A stretch of DNA of 64,000 nt from Pirellulaceae bacterium. Lineage in GTDB: Bacteria > Planctomycetota > Planctomycetia > Pirellulales > Pirellulaceae. The DNA is taken from contig JADYZV010000185.1 in assembly GCA_020852965.1 (NCBI GenBank), positions 89,273 through 153,272 of the forward strand, in the 5' to 3' direction. Position 1 is the first letter of the stretch. Each line of letters begins with the position of its first letter. A program made the position numbers and the translations under genes. The notes beneath the pieces are model-generated. The model ran no database searches, was not told the DNA's origin, and was given only the letters and a program-made list of their open reading frames with translations. Below, one piece after another: positions 42,594-52,007 of the stretch.

Positions 42594-42935
42594 ATGAGTC
42601 GTTGCAAGTGTATTGGTTGGTGGCAGCAAGAAGGGTATGGTCGGCAACCCATGCATCAACTGCAAATTTCATTTCAGCAGTCGCAGATTGCAGGGAGCGG
42701 CGTTGACATGATCGCTCCCTTCACACTGACTGGCAATTTGCGATCGGACGGAACGGTTGAGTTCGTCAAACAGTACACCGGTAGGCACACGGTGCTGTAC
42801 GTGGGCCAGTACGATGGCGAAGGGACGTTCTACGGAACGTGGGACATCGACGGCTACCGTGGCCAGTGGTCGATCAAAGTTATCCAGTCTGACGCCTATG
42901 GCTCGGTCGAAGGTGTGTACGACGAAGTTTCGTAA
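42594..42935 (+). CDS. Small beta-rich hypothetical protein
   Basis: ATG 42594 is preferred over the track start 42429; the extra 55 residues look non-coding, and GGAGG lies about 12 nt before 42594. The 113-residue product is rich in Gly, Tyr and Trp with alternating polar/aromatic strands (MIAPFTLTGNLRSDGTVEFV, YVGQYDGEGTFYGTWDIDGY, GQWSIKVIQ). The pattern suggests a compact beta-barrel or lipocalin/avidin-like fold. No signal peptide is evident. I believe similar small proteins occur in other planctomycetes but cannot confirm it. The function is unknown. Confidence 0.6.
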   Translation: MSRCKCIGWWQQEGYGRQPMHQLQISFQQSQIAGSGVDMIAPFTLTGNLRSDGTVEFVKQYTGRHTVLYVGQYDGEGTFYGTWDIDGYRGQWSIKVIQSDAYGSVEGVYDEVS

Positions 42936-42939
42936 CGGT

Positions 42940-44577
42940 CTATTGAATTTGGAAGTCAAGTGTCGACTGGCCAAACTTGCGACCCTTCATATCCTCGACC
43001 GTCAGTTTGAGCTGGTATTTGCCCGGCTCAATCTTCTGCGGCATGTAGATGCGATAAGCGATGAAGTAATCGCGGCGCTGATTACGGCAGAGGTGTGAAT
43101 CCATCGGCAGCAACTGGTCGGCAATGCGGCGACCGCTTGAGTCGACGATTTCGTAGCTCCCTTGCAACTGCGTTTCGTAGCCCTTGCCTTCGGTATGCGT
43201 GCTGACGAAATTGTCCAGTTCGCAGTACAGCAGCAACTCTTGATCGGGTTTGAACGCGTACTGTGGAAATTTGGTAACTACGCCAAAGCCATCGACTTCC
43301 GTGCAGAACGTGGCGTTGCGCACTTCCAAATTGCTGACCGCAGCCAAGTGGCTGAGCGCTTGACGCTGGCTGAGCATGGCTAGGGTGTAACGCTTAATAT
43401 CGACGGGATTTCCTGTCGGATTGGTGACTTCAAACAGCGCTTTGAGCGAGTGGCGAATGAAATCTTGGCCGTTGGTCTGCAAGCCCTCGATCGGTTCGCT
43501 GGCCGCTTCGATGTCTCCCAAACTCAAGTGCAGCAGCCGGTCGACCATCTGTCGATGAACTTGCTCTTGGGGGCCGTCTGAAGCCGCTTGCTGTTCCAAT
43601 TGAGAAATGGCGGCAGCGATGTGTTGTCGCCAATCGAGATTGTCCGCGCTTGTTTCCACCTCAGAGTCCTCACCGGATCGCAGTGCGGAGTCGACTGGCT
43701 GGCCGGCGCTGGCATAGCTGGCGGAGACGACGCCGGCAGGTGGCGCTGTGCGCTCAGCCACATCGATTGTCGAGTCGGGTCGCGCCGGAGCCTGGTCGGT
43801 CAGTTTTCGCGAGTAGGGCTCGTCTACACCATTGGGCTTGGCGGAAGCATCGCGTGGCTGGCGATTGGATTTACGCGCAGCCAATTGGTACTTCGAAGTA
43901 TCCGTGTAGCCGTCTGGCTCGGCGTGACCATTGTCCTGTGACCCCGATCGCGCAGACGCTTCATCCGTAGTTTGGACAAAATCGGCTTCTTGGATATGGT
44001 CGTCGTCAATGCTTCTGTGAGCAGACGCAGCTCGTGTTTCAACCGGAGACTTTTGATCGGTACGAGGGGAGGGGCTTGGATCATCGATATCTTCCGCAAG
44101 GTTGCGAGCTTGCAAGGCACTCATCTCGCGTCGCAATAATTCACGCTGGGCCGGTGGGACATCGACCAGCATTTCTTCCATATCGCTTGTACGGTCGGCC
44201 TCTCTGCTGGCATTTTTTGGTCGGTTGGATCCCCCTCGACGATTGGTCAATTCATTGGCAGCGGCTGGGGGCACCAGCCCTTGGCCGCTGTCAGCGGTCA
44301 TATAGTTGGCAGGGTCCTGAGACTGCCCTGGACGCAGACGCGACGCAAGCGCGCCACGCCCTGCGCCGCGCTGCCCCGATTGTTGTTCGATTTCGATGAG
44401 GCGGTCGAAACTGGGCTCGGAACTGGCCGTTCTCCACGGGGTACGGCAGCCGCCTACCGCCAAAATGAGCAGCATTGACAGTCCCAGTGATATAAGCCGT
44501 GCTACTTTGATAGCTATAGCGCGGAGCTCGCAAGGGCCACCAAGGGTACCAGCGAGTGATAATCGTCCAACAAGCAT
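42940..44577 (-). CDS. Large planctomycete lipoprotein with Ig-like C-terminal domain
   Basis: ATG 44577 is chosen because GGAAGG lies 7 nt upstream; the track ORF starts at TTG 44634. A hydrophobic helix, VARLISLGLSMLLILAVGG, ends in a lipobox Cys. Residues about 60-330 are low-complexity, charged and Ser/Pro/Gln-rich. From about residue 360 a folded region appears, and the last 140 residues (NLEVRNATFCTEVDGFGVV, YAFKPDQELLLYCELDNFVS, GKYQLKLTVEDMKGRKFGQS) resemble an Ig-like or carbohydrate-binding beta-sandwich. It is divergent from the three-gene ATPase module. The function is unknown, and a cell-envelope role is inferred from the lipobox. Confidence 0.75.
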   Translation of the reverse strand: MLVGRLSLAGTLGGPCELRAIAIKVARLISLGLSMLLILAVGGCRTPWRTASSEPSFDRLIEIEQQSGQRGAGRGALASRLRPGQSQDPANYMTADSGQGLVPPAAANELTNRRGGSNRPKNASREADRTSDMEEMLVDVPPAQRELLRREMSALQARNLAEDIDDPSPSPRTDQKSPVETRAASAHRSIDDDHIQEADFVQTTDEASARSGSQDNGHAEPDGYTDTSKYQLAARKSNRQPRDASAKPNGVDEPYSRKLTDQAPARPDSTIDVAERTAPPAGVVSASYASAGQPVDSALRSGEDSEVETSADNLDWRQHIAAAISQLEQQAASDGPQEQVHRQMVDRLLHLSLGDIEAASEPIEGLQTNGQDFIRHSLKALFEVTNPTGNPVDIKRYTLAMLSQRQALSHLAAVSNLEVRNATFCTEVDGFGVVTKFPQYAFKPDQELLLYCELDNFVSTHTEGKGYETQLQGSYEIVDSSGRRIADQLLPMDSHLCRNQRRDYFIAYRIYMPQKIEPGKYQLKLTVEDMKGRKFGQSTLDFQIQ

Positions 44578-44693
44578 GCTGCGGCCTTCCATTGCAGTTA
44601 ATCCACTCCTGAATAATGGGCGGATAGTAGGCAATCAAGCACTGTGTAGCAAGTTAGATTGGGTAAGAAACCTACGTCTGTAGCAGAAATAAT

Positions 44694-44780
44694 GTAGCTC
44701 GGTGGTCTCCACCGAGGGAAAAAGTAGCTCGGTGGTCTCCACCGAGGGAAAGAGTAGCTCGGTGGTCTCCACCGAGGAGT
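44694..44780. repeat. Three tandem GTAGCTCGGTGGTCTCCACCGAGG repeats
   Basis: Units at 44694, 44724 and 44754 have an exact 30-bp period and are almost identical. Each contains a CTCGGTGG-TCT-CCACCGAG hairpin. Two more GCGTTGGGGACCAATGCG-like hairpins follow near 44784-44830. The rest of the 430-bp divergent gap (44635-45066) shows no gene. Confidence 0.9.
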
Positions 44781-45066
44781 CACGTTGGAGATCAACGCGC
44801 TAGCTTCCATCGCGTTGGGGACCAATGCGCTACAATTACCCTAGTCCGAAAACTTTGCGCAGTCTGTAAAAAGCTCAAGATCGGAATCTACGCTACCGAT
44901 AGATTCGAAAGAGGCTCGATACAGCCCAGAGGGCACTTAGCTAGACATGCCTTGATTCGATAGGGCCACTTCAAGTACTACTATTAGCGCACACCCCATA
45001 GCTCCGCCCGTAGTTCGCGCGGACGTTGAGGGAACGGCGAGACCCAAAAGCAGGGAAGGGATTGTT

Positions 45067-46605
45067 ATGCCAAGGACGGCATCGGCTCGAAGTATCGACT
45101 CAGATCGCTTGCGTTCGCGCCCCGTGACTCCGCGCTCTGCGAGGCCTAGCGTGTCCGGCCCCGAGTTGGCCGCCGAGCTACCCCCGGTTTTGTTTCGCCT
45201 GCCTGCGCTCACTGCCAGTCCTCCGAGAGTGGAGCGACTCGCGCCGGAGACAGACCAAGCCTCGTTGGCTCGCGGCGCTCTGGCTGCTGAAATGCGTGAC
45301 ATTCCCGAGTCGGTTACCGAAACAGCGTGCGCGCAAGACGACACCACGGAACCGGCCTATACCCCCCAGGTAACTCTGGAAACATTCGGCGGACAGTCAA
45401 ACTCCGTATCCGAAAATGCCCCAACGGCTGAAACCTCGTCTACGTCCGCAACACCTGTTGATGCGCCGGAAGTAGCGGCTCCGGCTCCGGTTGCGAACAA
45501 CGTTCTTCAGCGAACTTGGTGGGAACATTGGTCAAGCGGTGTCGTATTGATCTTACTAATCATCGCGTTGGTCACGGCGAGCATCATTGCTCTGAACGAT
45601 AGCGGAAGAGCCAAGCCGGATTACTTGGCGAGCCAAGCCGAATCGTCGGTGGGTGACGAATTCGATTTGTCCAGCATAACCATTCCGGAAATTACCATCC
45701 CGTCCACCCCTTCACGCAATAACAATGGCATAACGGCCGCCCCGCTTCCCAAGGATAAGGAAACTGCTGACGAAGCGCTAAATCTGGCAACGATCAGCAC
45801 ACCTGCCGTGGCCGCGCCCGCCGCCTTGGCTCCCCAAGCGACACTCGATCAACCGGTCGGAGTCGCAGCACCGCAACTATTTGTTGACAACGTATCGCTG
45901 GGGAATGCCGCCCAAAGTAACGCGGGCTTAGCAATTCCCAGCCTAACGACTAGTAGTCCAACGGTATCGCTCGAACTACCCAATGCCGTGTCGCCAGCGG
46001 ACTCTGAAAAAACGGCTACGGATGGATCGAGTCCGACGTTCTACGACGGAGCGTCGCGCACCATGGAGCAGCATGCAGCCTCTGGAAACGCAGTTGGGCA
46101 AACCTGGCCAACGGAAACCGGGACGGCCAGCATGCCCGGTGAAGGGGTCGCCCATTCCGCCGGTCGACCGATCGATACCAATATGCCAAGCTATCCGACA
46201 ATTTTGGCCTCCGCAACAGGAGAAGCCAACGGCGCACCGAACAGGCCTGTCTTCTCGACCGCTTCCCACGCTCAGACGGCTGGTCCATCAGCGGCACTTG
46301 AGGTGCCCAGCCCGGATGCAGCTCCCACCAACCAAGGTACGAGCCACCACGCCGGCCCAGCTCCGACAGCCACGGTTGTGCCGTCGGCGACTCCCGACTT
46401 GAACGGCAATTCGCTGGTGAGTGAATATTTCAAGTTCAAACAGATGCGTCAAGCTGCCGAAGCGACCGCCGAAAATCGCTTTCCAAGTTCGACACCGATA
46501 GCCACACAGCCCAATGCAGCTCCCCATTCGATAGGGAGTGGTTCAGGGTTTACGCTGGGAAGTCCGCAAGCGGGTACGCCAGTCGCGCCACCGCTACCAC
46601 ATTAG
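45067..46605 (+). CDS. Single-pass membrane protein with long Pro/Ala/Ser/Thr-rich extracellular region
   Basis: The 512-residue protein has a cytoplasmic N-terminal stretch of about 155 residues, one membrane helix (SSGVVLILLIIALVTASIIA) and a mucin-like C-terminal part of about 330 residues rich in Ala, Pro, Ser and Thr. There is no signal peptide, enzymatic motif or clear domain. It is followed in the same direction by a BY-kinase-like ATPase (104 bp on) and an ExeA-like AAA ATPase. In Wzc/CapA-type systems a membrane partner activates a cytoplasmic P-loop kinase, so this could be the membrane partner here. I do not see a Wzz domain, so that role is tentative. Confidence 0.7.
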   Translation: MPRTASARSIDSDRLRSRPVTPRSARPSVSGPELAAELPPVLFRLPALTASPPRVERLAPETDQASLARGALAAEMRDIPESVTETACAQDDTTEPAYTPQVTLETFGGQSNSVSENAPTAETSSTSATPVDAPEVAAPAPVANNVLQRTWWEHWSSGVVLILLIIALVTASIIALNDSGRAKPDYLASQAESSVGDEFDLSSITIPEITIPSTPSRNNNGITAAPLPKDKETADEALNLATISTPAVAAPAALAPQATLDQPVGVAAPQLFVDNVSLGNAAQSNAGLAIPSLTTSSPTVSLELPNAVSPADSEKTATDGSSPTFYDGASRTMEQHAASGNAVGQTWPTETGTASMPGEGVAHSAGRPIDTNMPSYPTILASATGEANGAPNRPVFSTASHAQTAGPSAALEVPSPDAAPTNQGTSHHAGPAPTATVVPSATPDLNGNSLVSEYFKFKQMRQAAEATAENRFPSSTPIATQPNAAPHSIGSGSGFTLGSPQAGTPVAPPLPH

Positions 46606-46708
46606 CAATAGGTTGGTAGCCAAAGATTGACAGAGGACTGTCGACCGCTAGCTGCCGAGTGGATTACTGATAATCAACGCACAGGATACCCCTGTCAGGG
46701 AACCGATC

Positions 46709-48256
46709 ATGTCTAAGAGTCTCAATCAAGCGTTCATCAAAGCATACTCGAAAGAGAGCGCCCGCGCGCCGGCCCAACCGCGCACATCATCGCCAAAGAT
46801 GTATGGCAATGACGATCTCATGATTCGCTTCGACACGGCCACGTGCGGCAGTATTTCGGCACCGCATCTGAAAGCCTCGAAGCGGCTCAAGGAGACGGTC
46901 GTCACAGCGACGGTTTCACCGCGCTCGGCAAAGGTAGAACAGCCCGCACGTCCGCAAGCGGCACATACAAAGTGGCCTGACGCTCCGCCGTCGGATTTCT
47001 TTTCGGCTGCACAGCCTAAGCACCCTCAAGCTGCTCGCATGACGATTCCGCAAGTGCCGACTGAGCTCGACCGGCAGAAGAGTGATAGCAACGAAGCACT
47101 TCGCAGCGCGATCGCGGCGCAGATGTCGCGTGCAGGCGATTGGGGTGATTCGTCGACGGAACCGTTCCTGGGCGAAAAGCCCATACATTCAACGGGTCAG
47201 ACGCGGCAAGCTGTGTTGTCCGGCAATGGCGATTCGCTGCGAGATCAACCAGCCAAGCCTATGGAGATCAAAGAACTCGACACCCCGAAACTACTGTCAC
47301 CAGCATTGTTGTCGCAACAAAGCAGCGACCCAGGCGAGTTCTTTCGGCTGGATCGCCCCAGTTATGTCCCCGCACCAGTTCCGCTCGACGACGCCCTTCC
47401 TATTGACCAGCTAGGCGATACTTTTGACGATAGCGGAGAACTGAGCTCGGAGATTTTCGAGCATTCGTCGAATCGCTTCGACTTGGAGTCCCGTTCGAAA
47501 CCATCCGCCGTCCCGCTTCCACACGCGTCCAGCCAAGCCGTGCGCGTCGAGCAGACGCAGTCGGTCGAGCGCGAGCTGCGTCGTGCCAAATTGCGCATCT
47601 TCAATCCAGTGTGGGAAGTCGACAGTTTTCAGTGGCCCGATATCTGTCTTGAACTGCTCGAACAACGCGCCGATAGTCTCGATGCGGTGGCTCGCAAATT
47701 GAACGAAGCTGTTCAGGAAGGCTTGCAAGTTCTGGCGATCACCAGCCCACAAGGTGGCGAGGGGCGAACCACGGTAGCCTGCTGCCTCGCCAAGCTGGCT
47801 GGGAGCCGAGGCCTAAACGTCGCTATTGTCGATGGGGATATCGAAAATCCATCACTCAGCTATCAAACCAATCTGGATCTCGAACAAGACTGGAAGACGG
47901 CGATTCTCAATCAATTGCCCTTGGAAGAAATCGCCGTTCATTCGATCGATGATCAAGTTACCTTGGTGCCGCTGATCGGTCCGATCGACCAGTCGGAAAT
48001 GGCGGCTGGCGACAATCGCATCGAGTTCATGTTGCACGAACTTTCGGAGAGTTTTGATTTGGTCATTGTCGACATGGGTCATATGAGCTCACCACGCAGT
48101 CTGGTCAGCAGCCTCGGAGCGCGCGGTGTGATCAGCGCCGTTGTGGCCGTGGTAGACCATCGCACTGCAGATGCACAGCAAATTGATCTGTGCCTACGCC
48201 GTATTCGCCAGAGTGGAGTCGCTTCGATCGGTGTGGTCGAGAACTTCGCCGCGTAG
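46709..48256 (+). CDS. CpsD/BY-kinase-like P-loop ATPase with altered Walker A
   Basis: The N-terminal half (about 290 residues) is Pro/Ser-rich and disordered. The C-terminal half has the MinD/BY-kinase fold: a P-loop, ITSPQGGEGRTTVACCLAK, near residue 346, a Walker A'-like VAIVDGDIENPSL, and Walker B FDLVIVDMGHM. The invariant P-loop Lys is Arg here (GGEGRTT). There is no C-terminal Tyr cluster, so it may not autophosphorylate. BY-kinases control chain length and export of capsular polysaccharides. Its place between a single-pass membrane protein and an ExeA-like ATPase suggests an envelope-assembly role. Whether it still hydrolyses ATP is uncertain because of the Lys-to-Arg change. Confidence 0.8.
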   Translation: MSKSLNQAFIKAYSKESARAPAQPRTSSPKMYGNDDLMIRFDTATCGSISAPHLKASKRLKETVVTATVSPRSAKVEQPARPQAAHTKWPDAPPSDFFSAAQPKHPQAARMTIPQVPTELDRQKSDSNEALRSAIAAQMSRAGDWGDSSTEPFLGEKPIHSTGQTRQAVLSGNGDSLRDQPAKPMEIKELDTPKLLSPALLSQQSSDPGEFFRLDRPSYVPAPVPLDDALPIDQLGDTFDDSGELSSEIFEHSSNRFDLESRSKPSAVPLPHASSQAVRVEQTQSVERELRRAKLRIFNPVWEVDSFQWPDICLELLEQRADSLDAVARKLNEAVQEGLQVLAITSPQGGEGRTTVACCLAKLAGSRGLNVAIVDGDIENPSLSYQTNLDLEQDWKTAILNQLPLEEIAVHSIDDQVTLVPLIGPIDQSEMAAGDNRIEFMLHELSESFDLVIVDMGHMSSPRSLVSSLGARGVISAVVAVVDHRTADAQQIDLCLRRIRQSGVASIGVVENFAA

Positions 48257-48359
48257 CATCCTCGCCGAACTCGCCAAGAGTTCGAGTTTTTCGATTGCGC
48301 ACCAAAGTCTTGGCGACTTCGGCTAACCTTCCCCCTTCGCTAGCCCCGGAATCGAATCC

Positions 48360-49214
48360 ATGTACGAATCGCATTGGAAGCTATCCGAACGCCCGTTCGA
48401 GAATCGCAACGACAGCAAATTCTACTATCCGGCAGAGACGCATCAAGCATCTTTATTGAAGCTGCACTATGCGATCGAGAACCGCCGCTCGGCTGCAGTT
48501 CTATGTGGGCCTGGTGGAATGGGGAAATCGCTATTGGTCGATGCCTTGCAAAGGCAACTCAGTGAGACCTATCGACCGATCAGCCACGTGGTCTTTCCAG
48601 CCATGAACGCTGCTCAGATGGTTCGCTACTTGGTCGCGAAAATGGGCGCCGGGACACCAGCGACCGACATGGAAAGCGGGTCGACGGAACCGCACGACAT
48701 GGCCGCTGATGTGCTGGCGTTCGAGCGCTTCCTGCAGCATAACTTGGAGCGGCAACGCCACGCAGTGGTGGTGGTCGATGAAGCCCATCTGCTCGAACAA
48801 TACGATCTGCTCGAACCATTGCGACTCCTGCTCAACTTGGCCGCGATCGATTCGAGCGGGGAAGCTGCATGGACCCTGGTGCTCGTGGGGCAACCCACGC
48901 TGCTGACGCACGTGGAACGCTACCATGCATTAGACGAACGCATGGGGGTCAAATGTATGCTCAATCGACTGCTCCCCGACGAGACGACGGCTTACATTCA
49001 GCACCGATTGCGAAGCGTCGGAGCCGATACCGAAGACATTTTCGATTACCCTGCACTGGAACGCATTCATGCGTTGACTCAAGGCATTCCACGTCGCATC
49101 AATCGACTGTGCGATCTAGCGCTGATGGTCGGCTACGCAGAGGACCGTACCATCATCGATGCGGAAGTCATCGACAACGTGCATAGCGATTTGGCTCCAG
49201 CCAACGTACACTAG
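48360..49214 (+). CDS. ExeA/GspA-like AAA ATPase
   Basis: The 284-residue protein starts [24 protein letters not shown], the characteristic opening of ExeA and related AAA proteins. Walker A is [11 protein letters not shown] and Walker [10 protein letters not shown]. Sensor and lid regions follow ([31 protein letters not shown]). ExeA normally helps assemble type II secretin in the cell wall and has a membrane and peptidoglycan-binding part. This protein stops after the ATPase domain. Similar stand-alone ATPases accompany exopolysaccharide loci. It is in line with the two preceding genes, about 100 bp after the BY-kinase-like gene. Confidence 0.88.
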   Translation: MYESHWKLSERPFENRNDSKFYYPAETHQASLLKLHYAIENRRSAAVLCGPGGMGKSLLVDALQRQLSETYRPISHVVFPAMNAAQMVRYLVAKMGAGTPATDMESGSTEPHDMAADVLAFERFLQHNLERQRHAVVVVDEAHLLEQYDLLEPLRLLLNLAAIDSSGEAAWTLVLVGQPTLLTHVERYHALDERMGVKCMLNRLLPDETTAYIQHRLRSVGADTEDIFDYPALERIHALTQGIPRRINRLCDLALMVGYAEDRTIIDAEVIDNVHSDLAPANVH

Positions 49215-49372
49215 TCCTGTGTCATGACTTAAATCTTGTAGTGGAACGGGTTACGAGTCCGCTGGCAACTCTCAGGTCGACGAGACGACCTGCGAGTCCA
49301 TATATGTCGTTGCGGCCCAGAGAATCGCTACCTCATCCACGACAGTCTTACCAATCCAGGAGTCGATCTCAC

Positions 49373-50425
49373 ATGTCCAACGCATCCATTTCAAGTTTAA
49401 TTCAAAGTGGGACTAAACTGTTTCTCGATTCGATCGATCCTGAACTGGTGAAACAGAATTTGGCTTGGGGGGCGGTTGGGGCGACGAGCAATCCGATCAT
49501 CGTATCCGGCCTGATCGAGTCAGGTCGATTCGATCAACAGTTGGACCAGTTGCTCGAAGCTGGCCAGGACGATAGCCAGATTGCATGGGCACTGACCGAT
49601 CAACTGGTGCGTCAAGCGCAAGAGGCATTTCACCCCGTATGGAAGCAGACGGGTGGCAATGCCGGTTGGGTCAGTTTCGAACTCGATCCGCTGATTGAAG
49701 ATACCGAAGCCAACCTACCTCATGCCGAGCGGGTCGAGCGTTATATCGAATTGGGGCGGCGCTGGTCGGCAGGGCACGACAATCGCATGATCAAAGTACC
49801 TGCCACGGCGGCTGGCCTGGATGCCTTGCAAACGCTTTGCGCCGACGGCGTAACGCTCAATGTCACCTTGGTGTTTAGCATGTCGCAATACGTCCAAGCT
49901 CGCGACAAAGTGTGGGCTGGAGCGCAACAGCGCACTTCACTGGCAGGCTTCAAAAGTGTCTATAGTATTTTTGTTTCGCGCGTCGACCAGTACACAGCCA
50001 AACACGTGCCGGAGTTGTCCAAGCAAGCTCAAGGTCAAGTTGGCATCGTGAATGCCAAGCGGATTTGGCAAGCCAACCAGCAGTTTTGGGAGGCGCACCA
50101 AACGCCATTGCAACAAGAGATCATCTTTGCCAGCACCGGGACCAAGGACCCTGCCGATCCACCGACCAAGTACGTGGCTGCACTGGCGGGTAGTGACATT
50201 CAAACCAATCCGCCCGCCACTAACGAAGCGGTAGCAGAAAGCGGAATGCAATTCACTCGACAACTCGACCAGATGCCTGACAAGTCCGTTTTGGCCGACA
50301 TCGATCAGCGGGTCGACATGCAACACTTGGAAAAGACGTTGATGGAGGAGGGGGTGGCTAAGTTCTCGGAGCCGCAAAAGAAATTGTTGCAGACCATCGC
50401 CCGCAAGCGCGCCGCGAAAAAGTAG
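49373..50425 (+). CDS. tal: Transaldolase
   Basis: This pentose-phosphate enzyme transfers a dihydroxyacetone unit between sugar phosphates through a Schiff-base Lys. ATG 49373 ([20 protein letters not shown]) is the start: AGGAG lies about 10 nt upstream, and the 44 residues the track adds are a repeat-derived translation. The catalytic Lys is in [16 protein letters not shown]. Other marks are [30 protein letters not shown] and [11 protein letters not shown]. The 350-residue length is a little over the 310-320 typical of TalB and fits the longer bacterial group. It is 160 bp after the ExeA-like gene and probably separate from that module. Confidence 0.93.
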   Translation: MSNASISSLIQSGTKLFLDSIDPELVKQNLAWGAVGATSNPIIVSGLIESGRFDQQLDQLLEAGQDDSQIAWALTDQLVRQAQEAFHPVWKQTGGNAGWVSFELDPLIEDTEANLPHAERVERYIELGRRWSAGHDNRMIKVPATAAGLDALQTLCADGVTLNVTLVFSMSQYVQARDKVWAGAQQRTSLAGFKSVYSIFVSRVDQYTAKHVPELSKQAQGQVGIVNAKRIWQANQQFWEAHQTPLQQEIIFASTGTKDPADPPTKYVAALAGSDIQTNPPATNEAVAESGMQFTRQLDQMPDKSVLADIDQRVDMQHLEKTLMEEGVAKFSEPQKKLLQTIARKRAAKK

Positions 50426-50545
50426 GCTAAGAAATCGGTAAACTCTTACGAAATTCTCCCTTGAACTCTATTCTTCGTCTTGCTCCTTGGAAGAGCTTGC
50501 GGGTATCGCAAAAGTGTTAGGCGAAAATGGAGTAGTGTTCTACTG

Positions 50546-51202
50546 TTACAATCGCACGATCATGTCGTCGGCAGCAAAGCGCACCTTGGCAGCGTGCGCT
50601 TGCGTATCCTCGGGGTGCCGGTAGCCGATGGCACAACCGACCGCCGAGGTGTAGTCGGTCCCAGCCAAGCCCAACACCCGATCATATTGGTCGCGATCGA
50701 TGCCTTCCATCGGACACGTATCGATGCCTAACACGGCAGCGCTCAGCATTAGTTGGCCCAAAGCGATATACACTTGGTGCGTGTTCCAATCGAGGTGTGA
50801 GTGCATATTGCCAATAATGTTGATCAACATTTTGCGGTAGCCAGCCATAGCCAGTGGGTCCAGCTCGCGCGCCTGACACATGTGATCGATAAAGCTGTCG
50901 ATATAGTCGGCATCCATGGTCCGCCGCGCGGCCAGCACCACCATATGCGAACAGTCCTGCGGTTGTTTTTGGCTCCACGAAATGCCGGGCAACTGGGCCT
51001 TGATGGCTGGATCGGTTACGACCACGAACTTCCAGGGTTGCAGCCCATAACTGCTGGGGGTAAGAATGAGACTCTGTTCGAGCGCTTGCCACGTCTGGTC
51101 AGGTACGCGTCGAGCGGGATCGAAGCGTTTGACCGCATAACGCCAATGCAAATGATCCAACAATTGTCGTGTGGCTTCAGGTGGAGACTGATCTTCGGGC
51201 AT
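50546..51202 (-). CDS. Nitroreductase-family NAD(P)H oxidoreductase
   Basis: FMN-dependent family member of 218 residues. ATG 51202 (MPEDQSPPEATRQLLDHL) is preferred over the track TTG 51238. The FMN-binding opening, LHWRYAVKRFDPARRVPD, the segment ILTPSSYGLQPWKFVVV and the C-terminal GIDTCPMEGID and AVGCAIGYRHPEDTQA match NfsB-type enzymes. It reduces nitroaromatics, quinones or flavins, and the physiological substrate is unknown. It is divergent from the gamma-carbonic anhydrase gene across 150 bp. Confidence 0.92.
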   Translation of the reverse strand: MPEDQSPPEATRQLLDHLHWRYAVKRFDPARRVPDQTWQALEQSLILTPSSYGLQPWKFVVVTDPAIKAQLPGISWSQKQPQDCSHMVVLAARRTMDADYIDSFIDHMCQARELDPLAMAGYRKMLINIIGNMHSHLDWNTHQVYIALGQLMLSAAVLGIDTCPMEGIDRDQYDRVLGLAGTDYTSAVGCAIGYRHPEDTQAHAAKVRFAADDMIVRL

Positions 51203-51352
51203 AGAGACTAAGCCTGTTCGTTTTTCGTAAATCGTCAAGGCGATATTCAGGGGTTCGACGGCCTGCGTTACCTAGGGCATTGTAGTCTGCTGACTGGCCG
51301 GGATGAAGGAGTGTCTGCTGTTTAACCACGAGTGAAGGTGTAGAAAACAACC

Positions 51353-51859
51353 ATGTTAAATATTTATAAACGAGCCGAACAGATTGATGTGACCGCATGG
51401 ATCGCCGAAACCGCGACCGTCTTGGGGGATGTATGGATCGGTTCCGGTAGCAGCGTGTGGTTCGGAGCCGTACTACGTGGAGACGTCGAGACGATTCGCA
51501 TCGGCGAGAAGACAAACGTGCAAGACTTGGCCTGTCTACATGCCGACCCTGGCAAACCGTGTACGCTGGGGAACCGTATTACCATGGGGCACCAAGCTAT
51601 CGTGCATGGCGCGACGGTCGAAGACGAGTGTTTGATTGGCATTGGTGCCATCGTACTCAACGGTGCACATATCGGCCAGCAGTCGATCATCGGGGCCGGT
51701 GCATTGATCGCGGAGGGAAAGGTCATTCCCCCGCGCTCGCTCGTCGTAGGGATGCCAGGCCGCGTGATTCGTCAAGTTAGCGATGAGGAAGTCGAACGAC
51801 TCGCTCACGGTTGGCAGCACTACGCCGACGCCGCGCAGCAATATAAAGCTCGCGTCTGA
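51353..51859 (+). CDS. Gamma-carbonic anhydrase family protein
   Basis: The 168-residue protein is a left-handed parallel beta-helix with hexapeptide repeats (ATVLGDVWIGSGSSVWFGAV, DECLIGIGAIVLNGAHIGQQ) and a C-terminal helix (EEVERLAHGWQHYADAAQQY). The three zinc His are in CLHADP and MGHQAIVHG. The conserved RGDVETIRIGEKTNVQD segment is intact. The length fits YrdA/PaaY-like cytoplasmic members. Carbonic anhydrase activity has been shown only for some members, so the activity here is presumed. Confidence 0.93.
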   Translation: MLNIYKRAEQIDVTAWIAETATVLGDVWIGSGSSVWFGAVLRGDVETIRIGEKTNVQDLACLHADPGKPCTLGNRITMGHQAIVHGATVEDECLIGIGAIVLNGAHIGQQSIIGAGALIAEGKVIPPRSLVVGMPGRVIRQVSDEEVERLAHGWQHYADAAQQYKARV

Positions 51860-52007
51860 CGTGCGTCTCGCGTGAGCATGCCTTGGTGCGAAGTGCTGCC
51901 GAGCAGCATTGACATGCGTGGGCGACAAAAATAGGCTACAATACACCCCAAGTGGGGATACCCTTCTAGCCATAGGGCCGAGCGCGATTTCCCCACTCGA
52001 ATGACTG

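Noticed and set aside
49241-49372. 44-residue N-terminal extension of transaldolase
   Set aside because: It translates a repeat-derived region, while AGGAG and a typical N-terminus support ATG 49373.
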